DNA of 64,000 nucleotides from Sphingomonas faeni (GCF_030817315.1 NZ_JAUSZF010000004.1:248001-312000), one strand, 5' to 3'; shown: positions 35,024 to 47,670, counted from the first letter of the stretch. Numbers and translations: made by a program. Notes: generated by a model not told the origin, from the sequence alone.

Positions 35024-37249
35024 CTACGCCACCGTGGGCATAGGGAGCTTGTCGAGGAACTTGTCCAACGTGACCGGGTAGTTTCTGACTCGAACCCCGG
35101 TCGCATTGTAGACCGCGTTCGCGACCGCAGCAGCGATGCCGCACAGCCCTAGCTCACCCACCCCTTTTGCCTTCATCGGCGACGAGGTCGGGTCGACCTC
35201 TTCGAGGAAGATGACCTCCTGATGGGGGATGTCGGCATGGACGGGCACCTCGTAACCGGCCAGGTCGTGATTGACGAAGAAGCCGAAACGCTTGTCGACC
35301 GCCAGCTCCTCCATCAGCGCTCCACCGACGCCCATCGTCATCGCCCCGATCATCTGACTGCGTGCGGACTTGGGATTGAGGATCCGCCCTGCCGCGCACA
35401 CGCACAGCATGCGCCGCACCAGGATTTGCCCTGTGTAGCTATTGACCGCGGCCTCGACGAAATGGGCACCAAAGGTCGACTGCTGGACCTTCTTGTCGAG
35501 ATCCCCGAACTCGATCTTGTCCTCGACGACGATCTCACCACTCCTTGCAGCTTCGCCGAGCGCGATGCGCCGCCCGCCCACGCTGACCTGCCCATCGGCG
35601 AAGTCGGCAACCGCGGCATCGAGCCCCAATCGCTCGGCCACGACCCCGCGTAGCTTGACGCAGGCGGCATAGACGCCGGCGGTGGCGCTGTTGGCACCGA
35701 ACTGGCCACCCGATCCGGCCGAGACCGGAAAGCGGCTGTCGCCCAGGCGCACCACGACCTTGTCGAGGCCCACGCCCATCATTTCTGCCGCAGTCTGCGC
35801 GATGATCGTGTAGCTGCCCGTGCCGATGTCGGTCATGTCGGTTTCGACTGTGACCGTGCCGGTCGCATCAAGCCGAACTCGCGCGCCCGACGGCACGACG
35901 AGATTGTTGCGGAACGCTACGGCCACGCCCTGGCCGATCAGCCAATGACCCTCGCGAACCTGGCCCGGCTTCAGGTGACGCTTATTCCAGCCGAAACGAG
36001 CCGCACCTTGGCGGAGGCATTCAATGAGCTGGCGCTGCGAGAACTGCCGCCCCGGCTTCTGGGGATCGACCTGCGTGTCGTTCAGGATGCGAAACTCGAT
36101 CGGATCGATCCCGAGCTTCTCGGCCATCTCGTCCATGGCCATCTCCAGGGCCATCAGACCCGATGCCTCGCCCGGTGCGCGCATCGCATTGCCTTCCGGC
36201 AGGTCGAGCACCGCCAGCCGCATCGACGTGAGCCGGTTTTCGCCCGCGTAGAGCAGTTTGCTCTGCGCAACAGCGGTCTCCGGTTGTCCGCCGGGCAGGT
36301 CCCCCGACCCGCTCTCATGCGCAAATGCCGTGATGCGGCCCTTCCGGTCGGTTCCGATGCGGACTCGCTGCACGGTCGCAGGCCGATGCGGCGTGTTGTT
36401 CGCCATGAAGGGCCGGCTTAGCGCCAGCTTGACTGGGCGCTTGGCGGCGCGGGCGCCCAACGACGCCAGCAGGACATCTGCCCGGATCCAGAGCTTGCCG
36501 CCGAAGCCGCCTCCGACATAACTGGCAACGAGCCGGATGTTGTCCTTCGGAATGCCCAGCGTGGTCGCCAGATCGGTGCGGCTCCAGTCCACCATCTGAT
36601 TGGCCGTCCAGACGGTCAGCTCATCGCCTTCCCAGGCAGCAATGGTCGCATGGGGTTCGATCATCGCATGGGTCTGGTCCGGAGTGGTGTACTGCGCGTC
36701 GAGTTGAACCGGTGCCGCGGCAAAGGCTCTCTCGAAGTTGCCCACTCGATCCACTGGCGGCGCAGCGCTTCCCTCGCCGCTGTTCCCGCCGGTCAACGGC
36801 GCCGTCTTCAGGCCTTCGACAAGATCGAAGCGCCCCTTGCTCCGCGTGTAATCCACCCGCACCAGTCCGGCTGCGGCGCGCGCCTGCTCGAAGGTTTCGG
36901 CGACCACGACAGCGATGGCCTGGTGGTAATGGTCGATCTCCGGCCCGCCCAACAGCTTGGCGGTGTTGAACTTACCCTTTCCAAGCTTGCCGGCATCGGC
37001 CGCGGTGACGATCGCCAGCACGCCGGGTGCACGCCGAGCCTCAGTCAGGTCCATCGCAGCGATGCGCCCCTTGGCGATCGCCGAGCCGACGATGTAGCCA
37101 TAGGCGGCGTTCGGTGCGACGTCGTTCCACTCATAGGCGTAGCGTGCCGTCCCCGATGTCTTCAGCGGACCGTCAATGCGGTCGGTCGGCTTGCCGACGA
37201 CCTTCAGCCGATCAATCGGGTTAGTGCCCGCAGGCGTGTCGAACTTCAT
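35024..37249 (-). CDS. paoC: Aldehyde oxidoreductase molybdenum-binding subunit (PaoC/YagR-like)
   Basis: This 741-residue protein of the xanthine oxidase family binds molybdenum cofactor. The start is the ATG at 37249, overlapping paoB by 4 bp; the longer upstream frame is spurious. Conserved blocks are [57 protein letters not shown] and the C-terminal [18 protein letters not shown], whose Glu is the catalytic base. With PaoB and PaoA it forms a periplasmic heterotrimer oxidising aldehydes to acids. The Moco-maturation chaperone PaoD is not seen nearby. Confidence 0.9.
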   Translation of the reverse strand: MKFDTPAGTNPIDRLKVVGKPTDRIDGPLKTSGTARYAYEWNDVAPNAAYGYIVGSAIAKGRIAAMDLTEARRAPGVLAIVTAADAGKLGKGKFNTAKLLGGPEIDHYHQAIAVVVAETFEQARAAAGLVRVDYTRSKGRFDLVEGLKTAPLTGGNSGEGSAAPPVDRVGNFERAFAAAPVQLDAQYTTPDQTHAMIEPHATIAAWEGDELTVWTANQMVDWSRTDLATTLGIPKDNIRLVASYVGGGFGGKLWIRADVLLASLGARAAKRPVKLALSRPFMANNTPHRPATVQRVRIGTDRKGRITAFAHESGSGDLPGGQPETAVAQSKLLYAGENRLTSMRLAVLDLPEGNAMRAPGEASGLMALEMAMDEMAEKLGIDPIEFRILNDTQVDPQKPGRQFSQRQLIECLRQGAARFGWNKRHLKPGQVREGHWLIGQGVAVAFRNNLVVPSGARVRLDATGTVTVETDMTDIGTGSYTIIAQTAAEMMGVGLDKVVVRLGDSRFPVSAGSGGQFGANSATAGVYAACVKLRGVVAERLGLDAAVADFADGQVSVGGRRIALGEAARSGEIVVEDKIEFGDLDKKVQQSTFGAHFVEAAVNSYTGQILVRRMLCVCAAGRILNPKSARSQMIGAMTMGVGGALMEELAVDKRFGFFVNHDLAGYEVPVHADIPHQEVIFLEEVDPTSSPMKAKGVGELGLCGIAAAVANAVYNATGVRVRNYPVTLDKFLDKLPMPTVA

Positions 37250-38199
37250 GCTGTCTTGGCCTCTGCCATGACCGCGGCGAGCGTACGCTCGACCAGCGGA
37301 ACCTTGAACGCGTTGTCGTGGGTGGGCTTTGCGCCGGCCATCAGGCGCGATGCTACCGCAGACGCGCCTTGCGGCATCGCCGGCTCTGCTGTTTCGACCC
37401 GCCACGGCTTGTGGGCAACACCACCGACGGCAACCCGGCCGCGCCCATCACGCTGGATCACGGCCGCGATCGACACGAGCGCGAAGGCGTAGGAGTTCCT
37501 GTCACGCACCTTGTGGTAGATGTGCGTGCCTTGAATCGGCCTTGGCAGTGTCACCGCGGTAATCAGCTCGCCCTGCGCGAGCGCCGTTTCGATGTGCGGC
37601 GTATCCCCGGGAAGGCGGTGAAAGTCGGCCATTGGGATTGTACGGGTCTGGCCACCAGCGTTGACCGTCTCTACCTTGGCGTCCAGGACGCGCAGCGCGA
37701 TGGCCATGTCGCCCGGGTAGGTCGCGATGCAGGCATTGCTGACGCCTATGACGGCCAGCTGCCGGCTATAGCCGCCGATCGCAGCGCATCCCGATCCAGG
37801 CTTGCGCTTGTTGCACGGCTGATTGGTATCGTAGAAATACGGGCAGCGCGTCCGCTGGAGCAGATTGCCTGCCGTCGTGGCCTTATTGCGCAGCTGCCCA
37901 GAGGCACCGGCGACGATCGCACGGCTGAGGACGCCGTAATCCTTTCGAATGCGCTCGTCTGACGCCAGAGCGGTGTTGTCGACCAGCGCGCCAATGCGGA
38001 CTCCGCCGTCCGGTGTCCGCTCGATGCGGTCCAGCTTGAGCGTGTTGACGTCGACGAGATGTTGCGGCGCCTCGATCTCGAGCTTCATCAAGTCGAGAAG
38101 ATTGGTGCCGCCCGCGATGAACTTGGCGCCGGGATGGCGCACGACAGCGGCCGCAGCTTCAGCAGGCGTGGTCGCCCGCTCGTACGTGAACGGTTTCAT
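37246..38199 (-). CDS. paoB: Aldehyde oxidoreductase FAD-binding subunit (PaoB/YagS-like)
   Basis: This is a 317-residue FAD_binding_5 protein. FAD contacts are in [20 protein letters not shown] and [20 protein letters not shown]. The Cys-containing insertion [20 protein letters not shown] plus GSGCAAIGG is the [4Fe-4S] loop peculiar to YagS-type subunits. It transfers electrons between the iron-sulfur subunit and an external acceptor. It overlaps its neighbours by 4 bp on both sides. Confidence 0.92.
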   Translation of the reverse strand: MKPFTYERATTPAEAAAAVVRHPGAKFIAGGTNLLDLMKLEIEAPQHLVDVNTLKLDRIERTPDGGVRIGALVDNTALASDERIRKDYGVLSRAIVAGASGQLRNKATTAGNLLQRTRCPYFYDTNQPCNKRKPGSGCAAIGGYSRQLAVIGVSNACIATYPGDMAIALRVLDAKVETVNAGGQTRTIPMADFHRLPGDTPHIETALAQGELITAVTLPRPIQGTHIYHKVRDRNSYAFALVSIAAVIQRDGRGRVAVGGVAHKPWRVETAEPAMPQGASAVASRLMAGAKPTHDNAFKVPLVERTLAAVMAEAKTA

Positions 38200-38843
38200 G
38201 CGCGTGCTCCTGCCACGTCGGTGCCGGCCACTTCGTGCATGGCCTCCAAGATGTTAGAGTAGGCTCCGCAGCGGCAGATGTTGCCGCTCATTCGCTCGCG
38301 CATCTCGGCATTGCTGGCCTGCGGCCGCGCGGTAAGGCTCGCACTGGCATGGCTAGGAACGCCGGCCTCGATTTCATCGAGCACCGCAACCGCCGAGCAG
38401 ATCTGGCCTGGCGTGCAGTATCCGCATTGGAAGCCGTCATGCTTGACGAAGGCAGCCTGCATCGGATGCAGGTTGCCGGGCATTCCAAGCCCTTCGATCG
38501 TGGTCACTTTGTCGCCCTCGTGCATGACGGCGAGGCTAAGGCAGGAATTGATGCGCTTGCCGTTGACCATCACCGTGCAGGCACCGCACTGCCCATGATC
38601 GCAACCCTTCTTGGACCCGGTCAGATGCATATGCTCGCGCAAGGCGTCGAGCAGCGTCGTGCGCGTGTCGAGCTCGAGCGTCGCCTGCTTGCCGTTTACC
38701 TGCAGGGATACCTTCATCTTTGGTGGTTCAACGGCCGGGGCTGCCTCGGCGGAACCAAGAGGTAGCGTCGTCAACGCAACACTCGCCGATCCACCTACCA
38801 GAACGCCGCGGCGCGTTGCTTGAATGCCAGAACGTTCAATCAT
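38196..38843 (-). CDS. paoA: Aldehyde oxidoreductase [2Fe-2S] subunit, Tat-exported (PaoA/YagT-like)
   Basis: This protein of about 215 residues has a Tat signal ([20 protein letters not shown]). I prefer the ATG at 38843 (MIERSG) over 38858. The plant-type [2Fe-2S] cluster is bound by [20 protein letters not shown] plus the next Cys. The second cluster lies in [15 protein letters not shown] and [15 protein letters not shown]. It leads the paoABC operon, with about 225 bp upstream available for a promoter before the end of a LysR gene. Confidence 0.93.
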   Translation of the reverse strand: MIERSGIQATRRGVLVGGSASVALTTLPLGSAEAAPAVEPPKMKVSLQVNGKQATLELDTRTTLLDALREHMHLTGSKKGCDHGQCGACTVMVNGKRINSCLSLAVMHEGDKVTTIEGLGMPGNLHPMQAAFVKHDGFQCGYCTPGQICSAVAVLDEIEAGVPSHASASLTARPQASNAEMRERMSGNICRCGAYSNILEAMHEVAGTDVAGARA

Positions 38844-39069
38844 ATGAGTATCTTCCAATTCAAATGCCGTTCGGCTCAGTCGCCAGCGAAGCTGAGCAAC
38901 GAGATATTGGTAATTCGTGCAGTGGCAGAGCAGTCAGCATCAACAAACACATAGCCGAGTCAAATCCCAGCCGACAGATATGTTGCGTCCATATTTATAA
39001 CCTCAGCGCTTTGGCCTTATACACTTTGGTTATGAATTCGCTAGATTTGGTAAGGCGTACTTCGTTTTC

Positions 39070-39966
39070 TTATCCATTACGATGCCTTAGCGCATCAGCA
39101 ACAAGGGTGAACGCGGAAGATGGCTGGCGCCTACTTGGGTAATAGAGGTGGAAGCCTGGATAGGGCGGACACCAGTCGTCCAGTACCGACCGGAGCCGTC
39201 CGTCTTCCAGCATTGGCGCGACATACTCGTCGGGCAAATACGCCAAGCCAAACCCGTCGATCGCTGCCTGCCGAATGTCCATGATCCGGTTAAACGTGAG
39301 CTGCCCACTCACCCGCACACGCTCCTCTTTGCCGTCCTTTTCTAGTTCCCAAGCGTACAGATTGCCGACCGTCAACATACGCATGTTGATGCACTGGTGC
39401 GCGGTTAGGTCAGACGGTTTGTCCAGCGGATCGTGCGCATCAAGGTAATTGGGCGCGCCGACCACAAGCATACGGATATCGGGACCGATCCGCACAGAGA
39501 TCATGTCTTGGGCTACCTGGTCACCGAAGCGGATCCCAGCGTCGAAGCGTTCAGCGACGAGATCGACCAGATTGTTGTTCGAACAGATTTCAATGTTGAT
39601 GTCGGGATATTTACGCAGCAACGGCAGCAGCTTGGGCCAGAGTACGGACTCAACGTCGAACTCGCCAGTTGTCAGGCGGACCGTTCCCGCTGGCTTCTCT
39701 CTTGCATCGCCAATTTCTACGAATCCTGCATCAATCTCGGCGAGGCCGGCGCGCACATGCTGCATGAAACGCTCACCCGCTTCGGTAGGTGCAACGTTGC
39801 GGGTCGTGCGGGACAGCAGGCGGACACCCAGGCGCGCCTCCAAGCGGCGGATTTTAGCGCTTAGGGCAGGCTGCGACATGCCCAGCCGTGCGGCAGCGCG
39901 CGTAAAGCTACCCTCCTCGGCTACGACGACCAGATCGGCTAGGTCGGCAAGATGCTCCCGGTTCAT
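39070..39966 (-). CDS. LysR-family transcriptional regulator
   Basis: This 298-residue regulator has the N-terminal HTH in GSFTRAAARLGMSQPALSAK, followed by the linker RLEARLGVRLLSRTTRNVAP. The effector domain includes GTVRLTTGEFDVESVLWPKL. It is 15 bp downstream of the OYE-like gene on the same strand, so they may be one transcript. It closely resembles the second LysR at 45231 (shared NVAPTEAG/SVSPTEAG, SVLWPxL and the C-terminal LDDWCPPYPGFHLYYPSRRQ), so the two are paralogues. Confidence 0.92.
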   Translation of the reverse strand: MNREHLADLADLVVVAEEGSFTRAAARLGMSQPALSAKIRRLEARLGVRLLSRTTRNVAPTEAGERFMQHVRAGLAEIDAGFVEIGDAREKPAGTVRLTTGEFDVESVLWPKLLPLLRKYPDINIEICSNNNLVDLVAERFDAGIRFGDQVAQDMISVRIGPDIRMLVVGAPNYLDAHDPLDKPSDLTAHQCINMRMLTVGNLYAWELEKDGKEERVRVSGQLTFNRIMDIRQAAIDGFGLAYLPDEYVAPMLEDGRLRSVLDDWCPPYPGFHLYYPSRRQPSSAFTLVADALRHRNG

Positions 39967-39981
39967 TGCACGATCCCGTTG

Positions 39982-41109
39982 CTATTCCGCACGGACCGCG
40001 AACCAGCCTGGCGTATTCTCGATGACCGTCCACAACTTGGCAGGGATATGCAGTGCGGGGGCTTCCTTCGCCGCCACTTCGGTGCGCAGGGCGTCCGTGC
40101 GACCCTGGCGCGCTAGTGCAACCCAATCGGGGTTCATCACCAGTCCCTGTCCCAATCCGACGAGTGAGGCGCCTGCGGCAATAACCTGCTCAGCGCGCTC
40201 GGGCGTCCTGATGCGGCCCGATGCGATGACCGGCACCCGGTCGGCGACAAGTCGACTGACTTCCTTAAGAACGGTGGGGCCGTCAGGATTGTCGACTGCC
40301 TTGACGTGGAGCGCATCAGGCAGGGAGACATGAATGTAATCGATCCCCTCCCCGATCAGCCTGTCAACAAGCACGAGCGTGTCCGCTAAGCGCAGGCCAT
40401 CCGCATGCGGTTCGTCTGCTGAGACGCGGTATCCGACCACGAACGGGCGATCGGTGAGTTTCGCAGCGGCGCTCACTGCCTCCACTACCGCCAAAGGAAA
40501 GCGTAAGCGGTTTTCCAGCGGACCACCCCATTGATCGCTGCGTCGATTGGTGTGGGGTGAGACGAAGTTTTGGAGCAGGAAGGCGTGCGCACCGTGCAGT
40601 TCGACACCGTCGAACCCTGCCTCGATCGCGCGGCGAGTGGCTGCCCCGAATGCAGCAACGACTTCGGCCACTTCGTCGCAGCTTAGAGCGCGTGGCGTCA
40701 CTGGCGGCGTAAACAACCCCGCATCGACGGGAACGGCACTGGCAGCGACGATGTCCGACGAGAGGTCGGGCGAGGTCTTCACACCCGCGTGGAAGATTTG
40801 GAGTATGGCTGGCGCACCGCCGCTCTTGGCGGCAGTCGCCAGCCGCGTCAGGCCTGGAAGAAAGGCGTCGTCATAGGCGGCAAACTCGCCGGTGAAGCCG
40901 ACGCCGTTCGCCTGCACGTGGGTGCAGCCAGTGATGACCAGCCCGACATCCTGCACCCGCGCGCGATAGTATTCGATCTCCGCATCGGACACGCTGCCAT
41001 CGTCATCGGCGGACCACGTGGTCATGGGCGGCATGACCAGCCGGTTGCGAAGGTTCAGTCCCGATGCGAGGGGAAGGCCGCTAAAGATGGATGCGTCGTT
41101 CATTGCCAT
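39982..41109 (-). CDS. NADH:flavin oxidoreductase, old-yellow-enzyme family
   Basis: This is a 375-residue FMN-binding TIM-barrel protein. Motifs: NRLVMPPMTTWSADDDGSVS at the start, ILQIFHAGVKTSP, the active-site region GVELHGAHAFLLQNFVSPHT followed by NRRSDQWGG, and VIASGRIRTPERAEQVI. It reduces activated C=C bonds, often of enones or xenobiotics. It has a paralogous LysR just downstream and an SDR 42 bp upstream in the same direction. Confidence 0.92.
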   Translation of the reverse strand: MAMNDASIFSGLPLASGLNLRNRLVMPPMTTWSADDDGSVSDAEIEYYRARVQDVGLVITGCTHVQANGVGFTGEFAAYDDAFLPGLTRLATAAKSGGAPAILQIFHAGVKTSPDLSSDIVAASAVPVDAGLFTPPVTPRALSCDEVAEVVAAFGAATRRAIEAGFDGVELHGAHAFLLQNFVSPHTNRRSDQWGGPLENRLRFPLAVVEAVSAAAKLTDRPFVVGYRVSADEPHADGLRLADTLVLVDRLIGEGIDYIHVSLPDALHVKAVDNPDGPTVLKEVSRLVADRVPVIASGRIRTPERAEQVIAAGASLVGLGQGLVMNPDWVALARQGRTDALRTEVAAKEAPALHIPAKLWTVIENTPGWFAVRAE

Positions 41110-41151
41110 ATGGCCCGTGTTCGATGGAGAGGATCTTGCAGCGCGTCCGGC

Positions 41152-43225
<2,074 letters not shown>

Positions 43226-43279
43226 TTAAAATCTGTTCGCTGTGTTTTGATGACCGGCATAAATCCCGTAAGATTATAT

Positions 43280-43299
43280 GATTATCGCTGTCGATAATC
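43280..43299. promoter_or_regulatory. Perfect inverted repeat upstream of the aldo/keto reductase
   Basis: GATTATCG-CTGT-CGATAATC is a perfect 8-bp inverted repeat, 76 bp before the AKR start and 24 bp after the ykgJ-like stop. There is no T-run after it, so an operator is more likely than a terminator. Possible binder: one of the LysR proteins or an unlinked regulator. Confidence 0.35.
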
Positions 43300-43322
43300 G
43301 GCACGATGCGATCTCTTCAGCC

Positions 43323-44081
43323 CTAATAGAGCGGAATATACGTTAGATCCTCGTGTGGTGATGCTCCTATGACGTCTGCACCAACTGACGAGATCAACGT
43401 TGCCGTGTCAGGGCGTAGTGACAGGAAGCGCCATGTATACGGCGACGTCTCTTCTAGGCTGCCTGTTGTATGAGACGATGCTGCATCGAGCGCTTCGATC
43501 AGCCGATCCGATGCGATCGTCCACACCGCAAAGCCTTCATTCTCCAGCGCCACCACGTCGATGCCGAGCGACTGGACGAGCAATTGCAACGTCGGCACAT
43601 CAGTCAGTGCAGTGGCACGCGATTTCGTAATCGCGCCGCGTGTCACATCGTCCGTGACATAGCCGTCCTCCAGCAGGAACGGGGGTTGGCTATTGCTCCA
43701 CGCCTCCGGCGGACATAAGCGATTGCCGACGTTGAGCGCCATGCCAGGAATGATCTCCGCCGGATATATGCGGCACACCGTCGGGCGTTCGTTGTAGATC
43801 CCGCAGCGCATGTCGGGCAGCAGGTTCGGACATGCGCCCTCAAATCGCGCGACCAGCATCACCTGGACCCGGATCGCCAGCTCGCCGCTGCGCGCGATGA
43901 AACGACGCTCCCGCTTGTAGCGGGCAACTTCGTCGTCGTCGTTCACCGCCGGCGCGGCATGGACCAAGATCTGAACGAGGCCACCGCGCAACGCCCATAC
44001 CCTCGCCTCCTCGGCGCTAAGCAACAGACGTAAACCGTGACAGCAACGCCCGCAGGCGGTGCAGGAGAATCGTATCGTCAT
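43323..44081 (-). CDS. YkgJ-family cysteine cluster protein
   Basis: This is a 252-residue protein with the N-terminal CTACGRCCHGLRLLLSAEEA and later CPNLLPDMRCGIYNERPTVC, the CxxCxxCC and C-x-Y...RP.xC pattern of the YkgJ (zinc- or iron-binding) family. Function is unknown. It is read in the same direction as the AKR gene, with an inverted repeat between them. Confidence 0.85.
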   Translation of the reverse strand: MTIRFSCTACGRCCHGLRLLLSAEEARVWALRGGLVQILVHAAPAVNDDDEVARYKRERRFIARSGELAIRVQVMLVARFEGACPNLLPDMRCGIYNERPTVCRIYPAEIIPGMALNVGNRLCPPEAWSNSQPPFLLEDGYVTDDVTRGAITKSRATALTDVPTLQLLVQSLGIDVVALENEGFAVWTIASDRLIEALDAASSHTTGSLEETSPYTWRFLSLRPDTATLISSVGADVIGASPHEDLTYIPLY

Positions 44082-44192
44082 CTGTGCTGAAGGCCTCGAT
44101 CTCGGAGACGGCGGAACGGCCCGGCCATGAACGCATCTGGATACGTCACATCGATTGGGCAGCGAGCCGGACCGGAATTGCCTAAATCGCGC

Positions 44193-45026
44193 TTAGTTCG
44201 CGCCGTCAGTTGACCGCGACAGGGCCTCATTGTCCTTGATCGCCTTCAAGCGCTCCTCGACGACCGGAGTCAGGACTTCGACCGCATCGCTGCCGGCGAG
44301 GAACAGCTTCAACGGCTTGTCCATGGCTGCGATCGTAACCAGTGCCTGGCCAAGCTTGTCAGGGTCGCCGGGCTGCGCTCCGTCGTACGGTGCCCAAGTG
44401 TCGCGAGCCGAAGCGTCGGCATAATCGTCGATCTTGGTTTCAATGTACGACACGCTGCCCTGATCGAGCAGCTTGGTGCGGAAAAAGCCGGGCTCGACGA
44501 CGGTCAGGTTAATCCCAAACTTCTCGACCTCCTGCGCGACCGACATCGACAAGCCCTCCACTGCGAACTTTGCCGCACTGTAGGCTGATGTCTGGTTCTG
44601 ACCGGTCCCGCCGGCAACCGAGCTGATGTTGATGATGTGACCGCGCCGCTGCTTGCGCAGCACAGGCAGTGCCGCCTGCATCACGTTAATGACGCCGTAT
44701 AGATTGGGCGCAAGCTGCTTCTCGAAATCCGCGGTGGTGAAGTCTTCGAAGTTTCCCAGCACAGCGTTGCCCGCATTGTTGACCACAACGTCGAGCTTGC
44801 CGAAGCGTGCAATGGCCTCGTCGATCGCCCAGTCTGCCTGACTGCGGTCGGTCACATCCAGCTGCACGAGGGCAAGTCGGTCATTGCTTGTGTCGGCAAA
44901 GGCGGCTTGCAACTTGTCCATGTTGCGAGCCGTCGCGACGACGTTGTCGCCGGACGCCAGCACCGCTCTGACAACACTGGCACCAATGCCGCTGTTAGCG
45001 CCGGTAACAAACCAAGTTTTAGCCAT
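44193..45026 (-). CDS. SDR oxidoreductase divergent from LysR
   Basis: This 277-residue SDR has WFVTGANSGIGASVVRAVLA, VVVNNAGNAVLG, INISSVAGG and the catalytic YSAAKFAVEGLS. The length and the C-terminal domain fit the SDR5-like oxidoreductases common beside LysR genes. It is divergent from the LysR gene at 45231 with about 200 bp between, the usual arrangement in which LysR controls its neighbour. Confidence 0.92.
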   Translation of the reverse strand: MAKTWFVTGANSGIGASVVRAVLASGDNVVATARNMDKLQAAFADTSNDRLALVQLDVTDRSQADWAIDEAIARFGKLDVVVNNAGNAVLGNFEDFTTADFEKQLAPNLYGVINVMQAALPVLRKQRRGHIINISSVAGGTGQNQTSAYSAAKFAVEGLSMSVAQEVEKFGINLTVVEPGFFRTKLLDQGSVSYIETKIDDYADASARDTWAPYDGAQPGDPDKLGQALVTIAAMDKPLKLFLAGSDAVEVLTPVVEERLKAIKDNEALSRSTDGAN

Positions 45027-45230
45027 GAGGTGCTCCTTTGAATGTGATCAATGGGTTCGAGCGCTCATAACCTGGCGCACAGCCGCATCGGCAAATCGCA
45101 ACCGAGCCGTACTCGTCGCGTATTGCCACCCGCATCGTGTCCTAAGCGTCGTTCGTCAGCTTATTTAGGGCGAGGCGATTGCAGCGATAATACGCTATGA
45201 TCCGCATGGGCCTATAAATGGTGCTAATAT

Positions 45231-46124
45231 ATGCGACGTGGTGATTTCAGTGATTTAGCTGCCTTCATGGCAGTAGCCGATGAGGGTAGCTTCACTCGTG
45301 CAGCAGCAAAGCTGGGACTGTCGCAGTCCGCCCTCAGCCAATCCATTCGCGGCCTTGAGGAGCGGCTTGGCGTCCGATTGCTCGCGCGCACGACAAGAAG
45401 CGTATCTCCAACCGAAGCAGGGGATCGGCTGCTACTAGGCCTGCGGCCGGCCTTCGACGGGATCAACGGCGAACTGACGGCATTGACTGCATTGCGCGAC
45501 AAGCCCGCCGGCACCATCCGCATCACAACCTTCAAGCACGCCGCGGCCTCGGTTCTCTGGCCGGCGCTCACCCGATTGATGCGGGAACATCCCGACGTCC
45601 ACGCCGAGATCACCGTCGACGACGGTCTGATCGACATCGTGGCCGGGCGTTACGATGCAGGGATCCGGATCGGAGAGCAGGTAGAGAAGGACATGATCGC
45701 GGTCAGAGTCGGCCCCGACATCCGAATGGCGGTGGTTGGGGCACCGTCTTACTTCGAACGTCGGCCTGCGCCGCAGGACCCGCGGGGGCTGCGCGAGCAT
45801 GACTGCATCAACTACCGCCAGACGAGCAGCAAAGGACTCTATGCATGGGAGTTCGAGCGCAACGGTGTCCCGATCGAGGTGCGCGTCAACGGGCCGGTCA
45901 TCGTCAACGATGCGGAGATGATGGTGATGGGCGCGATCGACGGTCTCGGCCTCACCTACATCTTCGAGGATCAGGTCGCAGCGGACATCGCAGCGGGGCG
46001 ACTGGTCCGTGTCCTCGACGATTGGTGTCCGCCATTTCCCGGATATCACCTGTACTATCCAAGCCGACGTCAGCTCACCCCGGCGTTCGCACTTCTGGTG
46101 GATGCACTCCGGTTTCGAGCCTGA
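45231..46124 (+). CDS. LysR-family transcriptional regulator
   Basis: This 297-residue regulator has the HTH GSFTRAAAKLGLSQSALSQS and linker RGLEERLGVRLLARTTRSVS. The effector domain continues with GTIRITTFKHAAASVLWPAL and ends LDDWCPPFPGYHLYYPSRRQ. It is a paralogue of the LysR at 39070. Likely target: the divergent SDR gene at 44193. Confidence 0.93.
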   Translation: MRRGDFSDLAAFMAVADEGSFTRAAAKLGLSQSALSQSIRGLEERLGVRLLARTTRSVSPTEAGDRLLLGLRPAFDGINGELTALTALRDKPAGTIRITTFKHAAASVLWPALTRLMREHPDVHAEITVDDGLIDIVAGRYDAGIRIGEQVEKDMIAVRVGPDIRMAVVGAPSYFERRPAPQDPRGLREHDCINYRQTSSKGLYAWEFERNGVPIEVRVNGPVIVNDAEMMVMGAIDGLGLTYIFEDQVAADIAAGRLVRVLDDWCPPFPGYHLYYPSRRQLTPAFALLVDALRFRA

Positions 46125-46558
46125 GCGTCATCCCGATTGGGAACCCGGCAAGGGAACGGCGCGCAACAGCGACAAGCGAACTGCCCCGCTGCAAGCCGCT
46201 TTCCCAAAAACCGTTCCCAAAACGTTTTCCCTAAATGGTGTCAGCTCGACGGAGTTATGGGAATGACAGGCGCGCCCGTTCAGGCGACGTAAAACACACG
46301 ATTGTCGTCAATCCGGGTTGGCGACGGCGTTTTCCGGCGATCGAGAGGCTGCCGTCCGAAAACACCTGTTTGTCGCACAATAGTGATTACGACCGGGTTT
46401 TCCGCACATCGGGCCGCTAAATGGTGACAATGGAGAAGAAGCTGTCCGTCCGCTATCGGGAAGGCACATGGCGTTAGCGGACTTCGCCTGACCCTGCGGC
46501 CTTTCTCAAAAAGGATGATAAAACGGGAAACGGCTCCAGAGCGTCAGGCGCGCCGGGC
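46125..46558. other. Non-coding gap with repeat sequences
   Basis: There is no supportable gene in these 434 bp. At 46196-46262 lies a member of the short repeat family described at 48125 (TTTCCCAAAAACCGTTCCC and related). At 46359-46411 lies the right copy of the 53-bp direct repeat. The gap therefore marks a boundary between the oxidoreductase island and the regulatory region. Confidence 0.6.
46359..46411 (+). repeat. 53-bp direct repeat, right copy
   Basis: This is the same orientation as 29380-29432, with about four differences. The inverted pair seen in the left copy (GTCGTA/TACGAC) is imperfect here (GTCGCA/TACGAC), so the left copy may be the less degraded one. The flanking sequences on the two outer sides are unrelated by eye. 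Confidence 0.7.
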
Positions 46559-47629
46559 TCAATCCGCGCGTTGCCGGGAACGGTGTGCCAGCCACGCCTT
46601 CATCTGCGCGATCTCCCTGCCCTGGGTGGCGACAACGTCGGTTGCCACCCGCCGCACTTCCGGATCGCGGCCGTACTCTAGTACCACACGCGCCATCGCG
46701 GTCGCGCCCTCATGATGCGGGATCATGCCGCGCATAAAGTCCTGATCAGCGTCGCCGGTATAGCCCAGCGCCATGCCGCTCATCATCCTCTCGTTCGCTG
46801 CTTGGTAGGCCACGGTCGATGGTGACACAGCGACGGGTGAGGATTGCGGCATGGCGTGCGAACCCCCGCTAGCTAGACCAAGCGCTGCCAGACCCATCCA
46901 CACCGCCATTGCGATCATCATGAGGTTCTCCGTCAGCGACAGGAAACCCAGCGGTACGTTGCTGGCCCCACCCACGCAGGCGCACTTCAGCTCGCGCTTA
47001 TCGAGGTACACCGCCTTGAATACCGACACGGCACCTACGGACCCAATGAACAGCGCGACCGGTGCCGACAACGAGGTCAGCACGCCGGCAATCATCAGCA
47101 TGCCCGCCAAGCCCTCAGCGAAGGGGTAGATGTAGGAGTAGCGCACCCAGCGCTTCGCGAGCAGGTCGTAATTGAGGAACATAGTGGCGAAGCTCTCAAT
47201 GTTCTGGAGTTTGAGCAGCGCCAGCACCACCATGCTGAACCCGATGAACCATTCGCCCGCTCGCAGCGTAAACGGCGTGCCGTAAGCGGCGTGGCTGGCA
47301 GCGAGCGCCATCAACGCGGTCACTGCGAACAGCACGACGACCGGCGTGTATGTAGTCGCCTTGGGATCGGCGACGGCCTTACCGAAAAAACGGCGCAGGT
47401 CGTCATAGCCGCCAATCCGCTCGCCCCCGATGAAGGTCTGCGGGGTCGTCCTCACACCGTTCTCGGCCTTGAAAGCGTCCGTTTCCTCCCGCGTGGTCAG
47501 CCAGTGGTCGTCCACGGTGTAGCCCTCGCGTTGCAGCAGATTCTTGGCCTTCAGGCCGTAGGGGCAGACGTGCTTGTCCATTACCATCCGGTACAAGGTG
47601 GCGCGGCGGGGGGCGGCGATCATGGTCAT
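46559..47629 (-). CDS. Three-domain fusion: glutaredoxin - MauE/DoxX-like membrane - DUF305
   Basis: This 356-residue protein joins three modules. Residues about 10-85 are glutaredoxin-like, with [16 protein letters not shown] (CPYG, so only one active Cys) and [18 protein letters not shown]. Residues about 95-250 have four or five membrane helices with the MauE/DoxX-type loop [19 protein letters not shown]. Residues about 275-356 are DUF305, with [20 protein letters not shown] and the His/Met-rich start (MMSGMALGY) seen in metal-related proteins. A divergent MerR gene and a MerR-type promoter suggest metal- or thiol-stress control. Confidence 0.85.
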   Translation of the reverse strand: MTMIAAPRRATLYRMVMDKHVCPYGLKAKNLLQREGYTVDDHWLTTREETDAFKAENGVRTTPQTFIGGERIGGYDDLRRFFGKAVADPKATTYTPVVVLFAVTALMALAASHAAYGTPFTLRAGEWFIGFSMVVLALLKLQNIESFATMFLNYDLLAKRWVRYSYIYPFAEGLAGMLMIAGVLTSLSAPVALFIGSVGAVSVFKAVYLDKRELKCACVGGASNVPLGFLSLTENLMMIAMAVWMGLAALGLASGGSHAMPQSSPVAVSPSTVAYQAANERMMSGMALGYTGDADQDFMRGMIPHHEGATAMARVVLEYGRDPEVRRVATDVVATQGREIAQMKAWLAHRSRQRAD

Positions 47630-47670
47630 GAGCAGCGGCTTTCGAGCTGTTGTCTTTCAGGCTGCCACCC

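Noticed and set aside
37249..37405. Upstream extension of paoC by 52 codons
   Set aside because: The extension lies inside paoB in another frame; the 4-bp ATGA overlap and the N-terminus shared with the truncated copy support the start at 37249.
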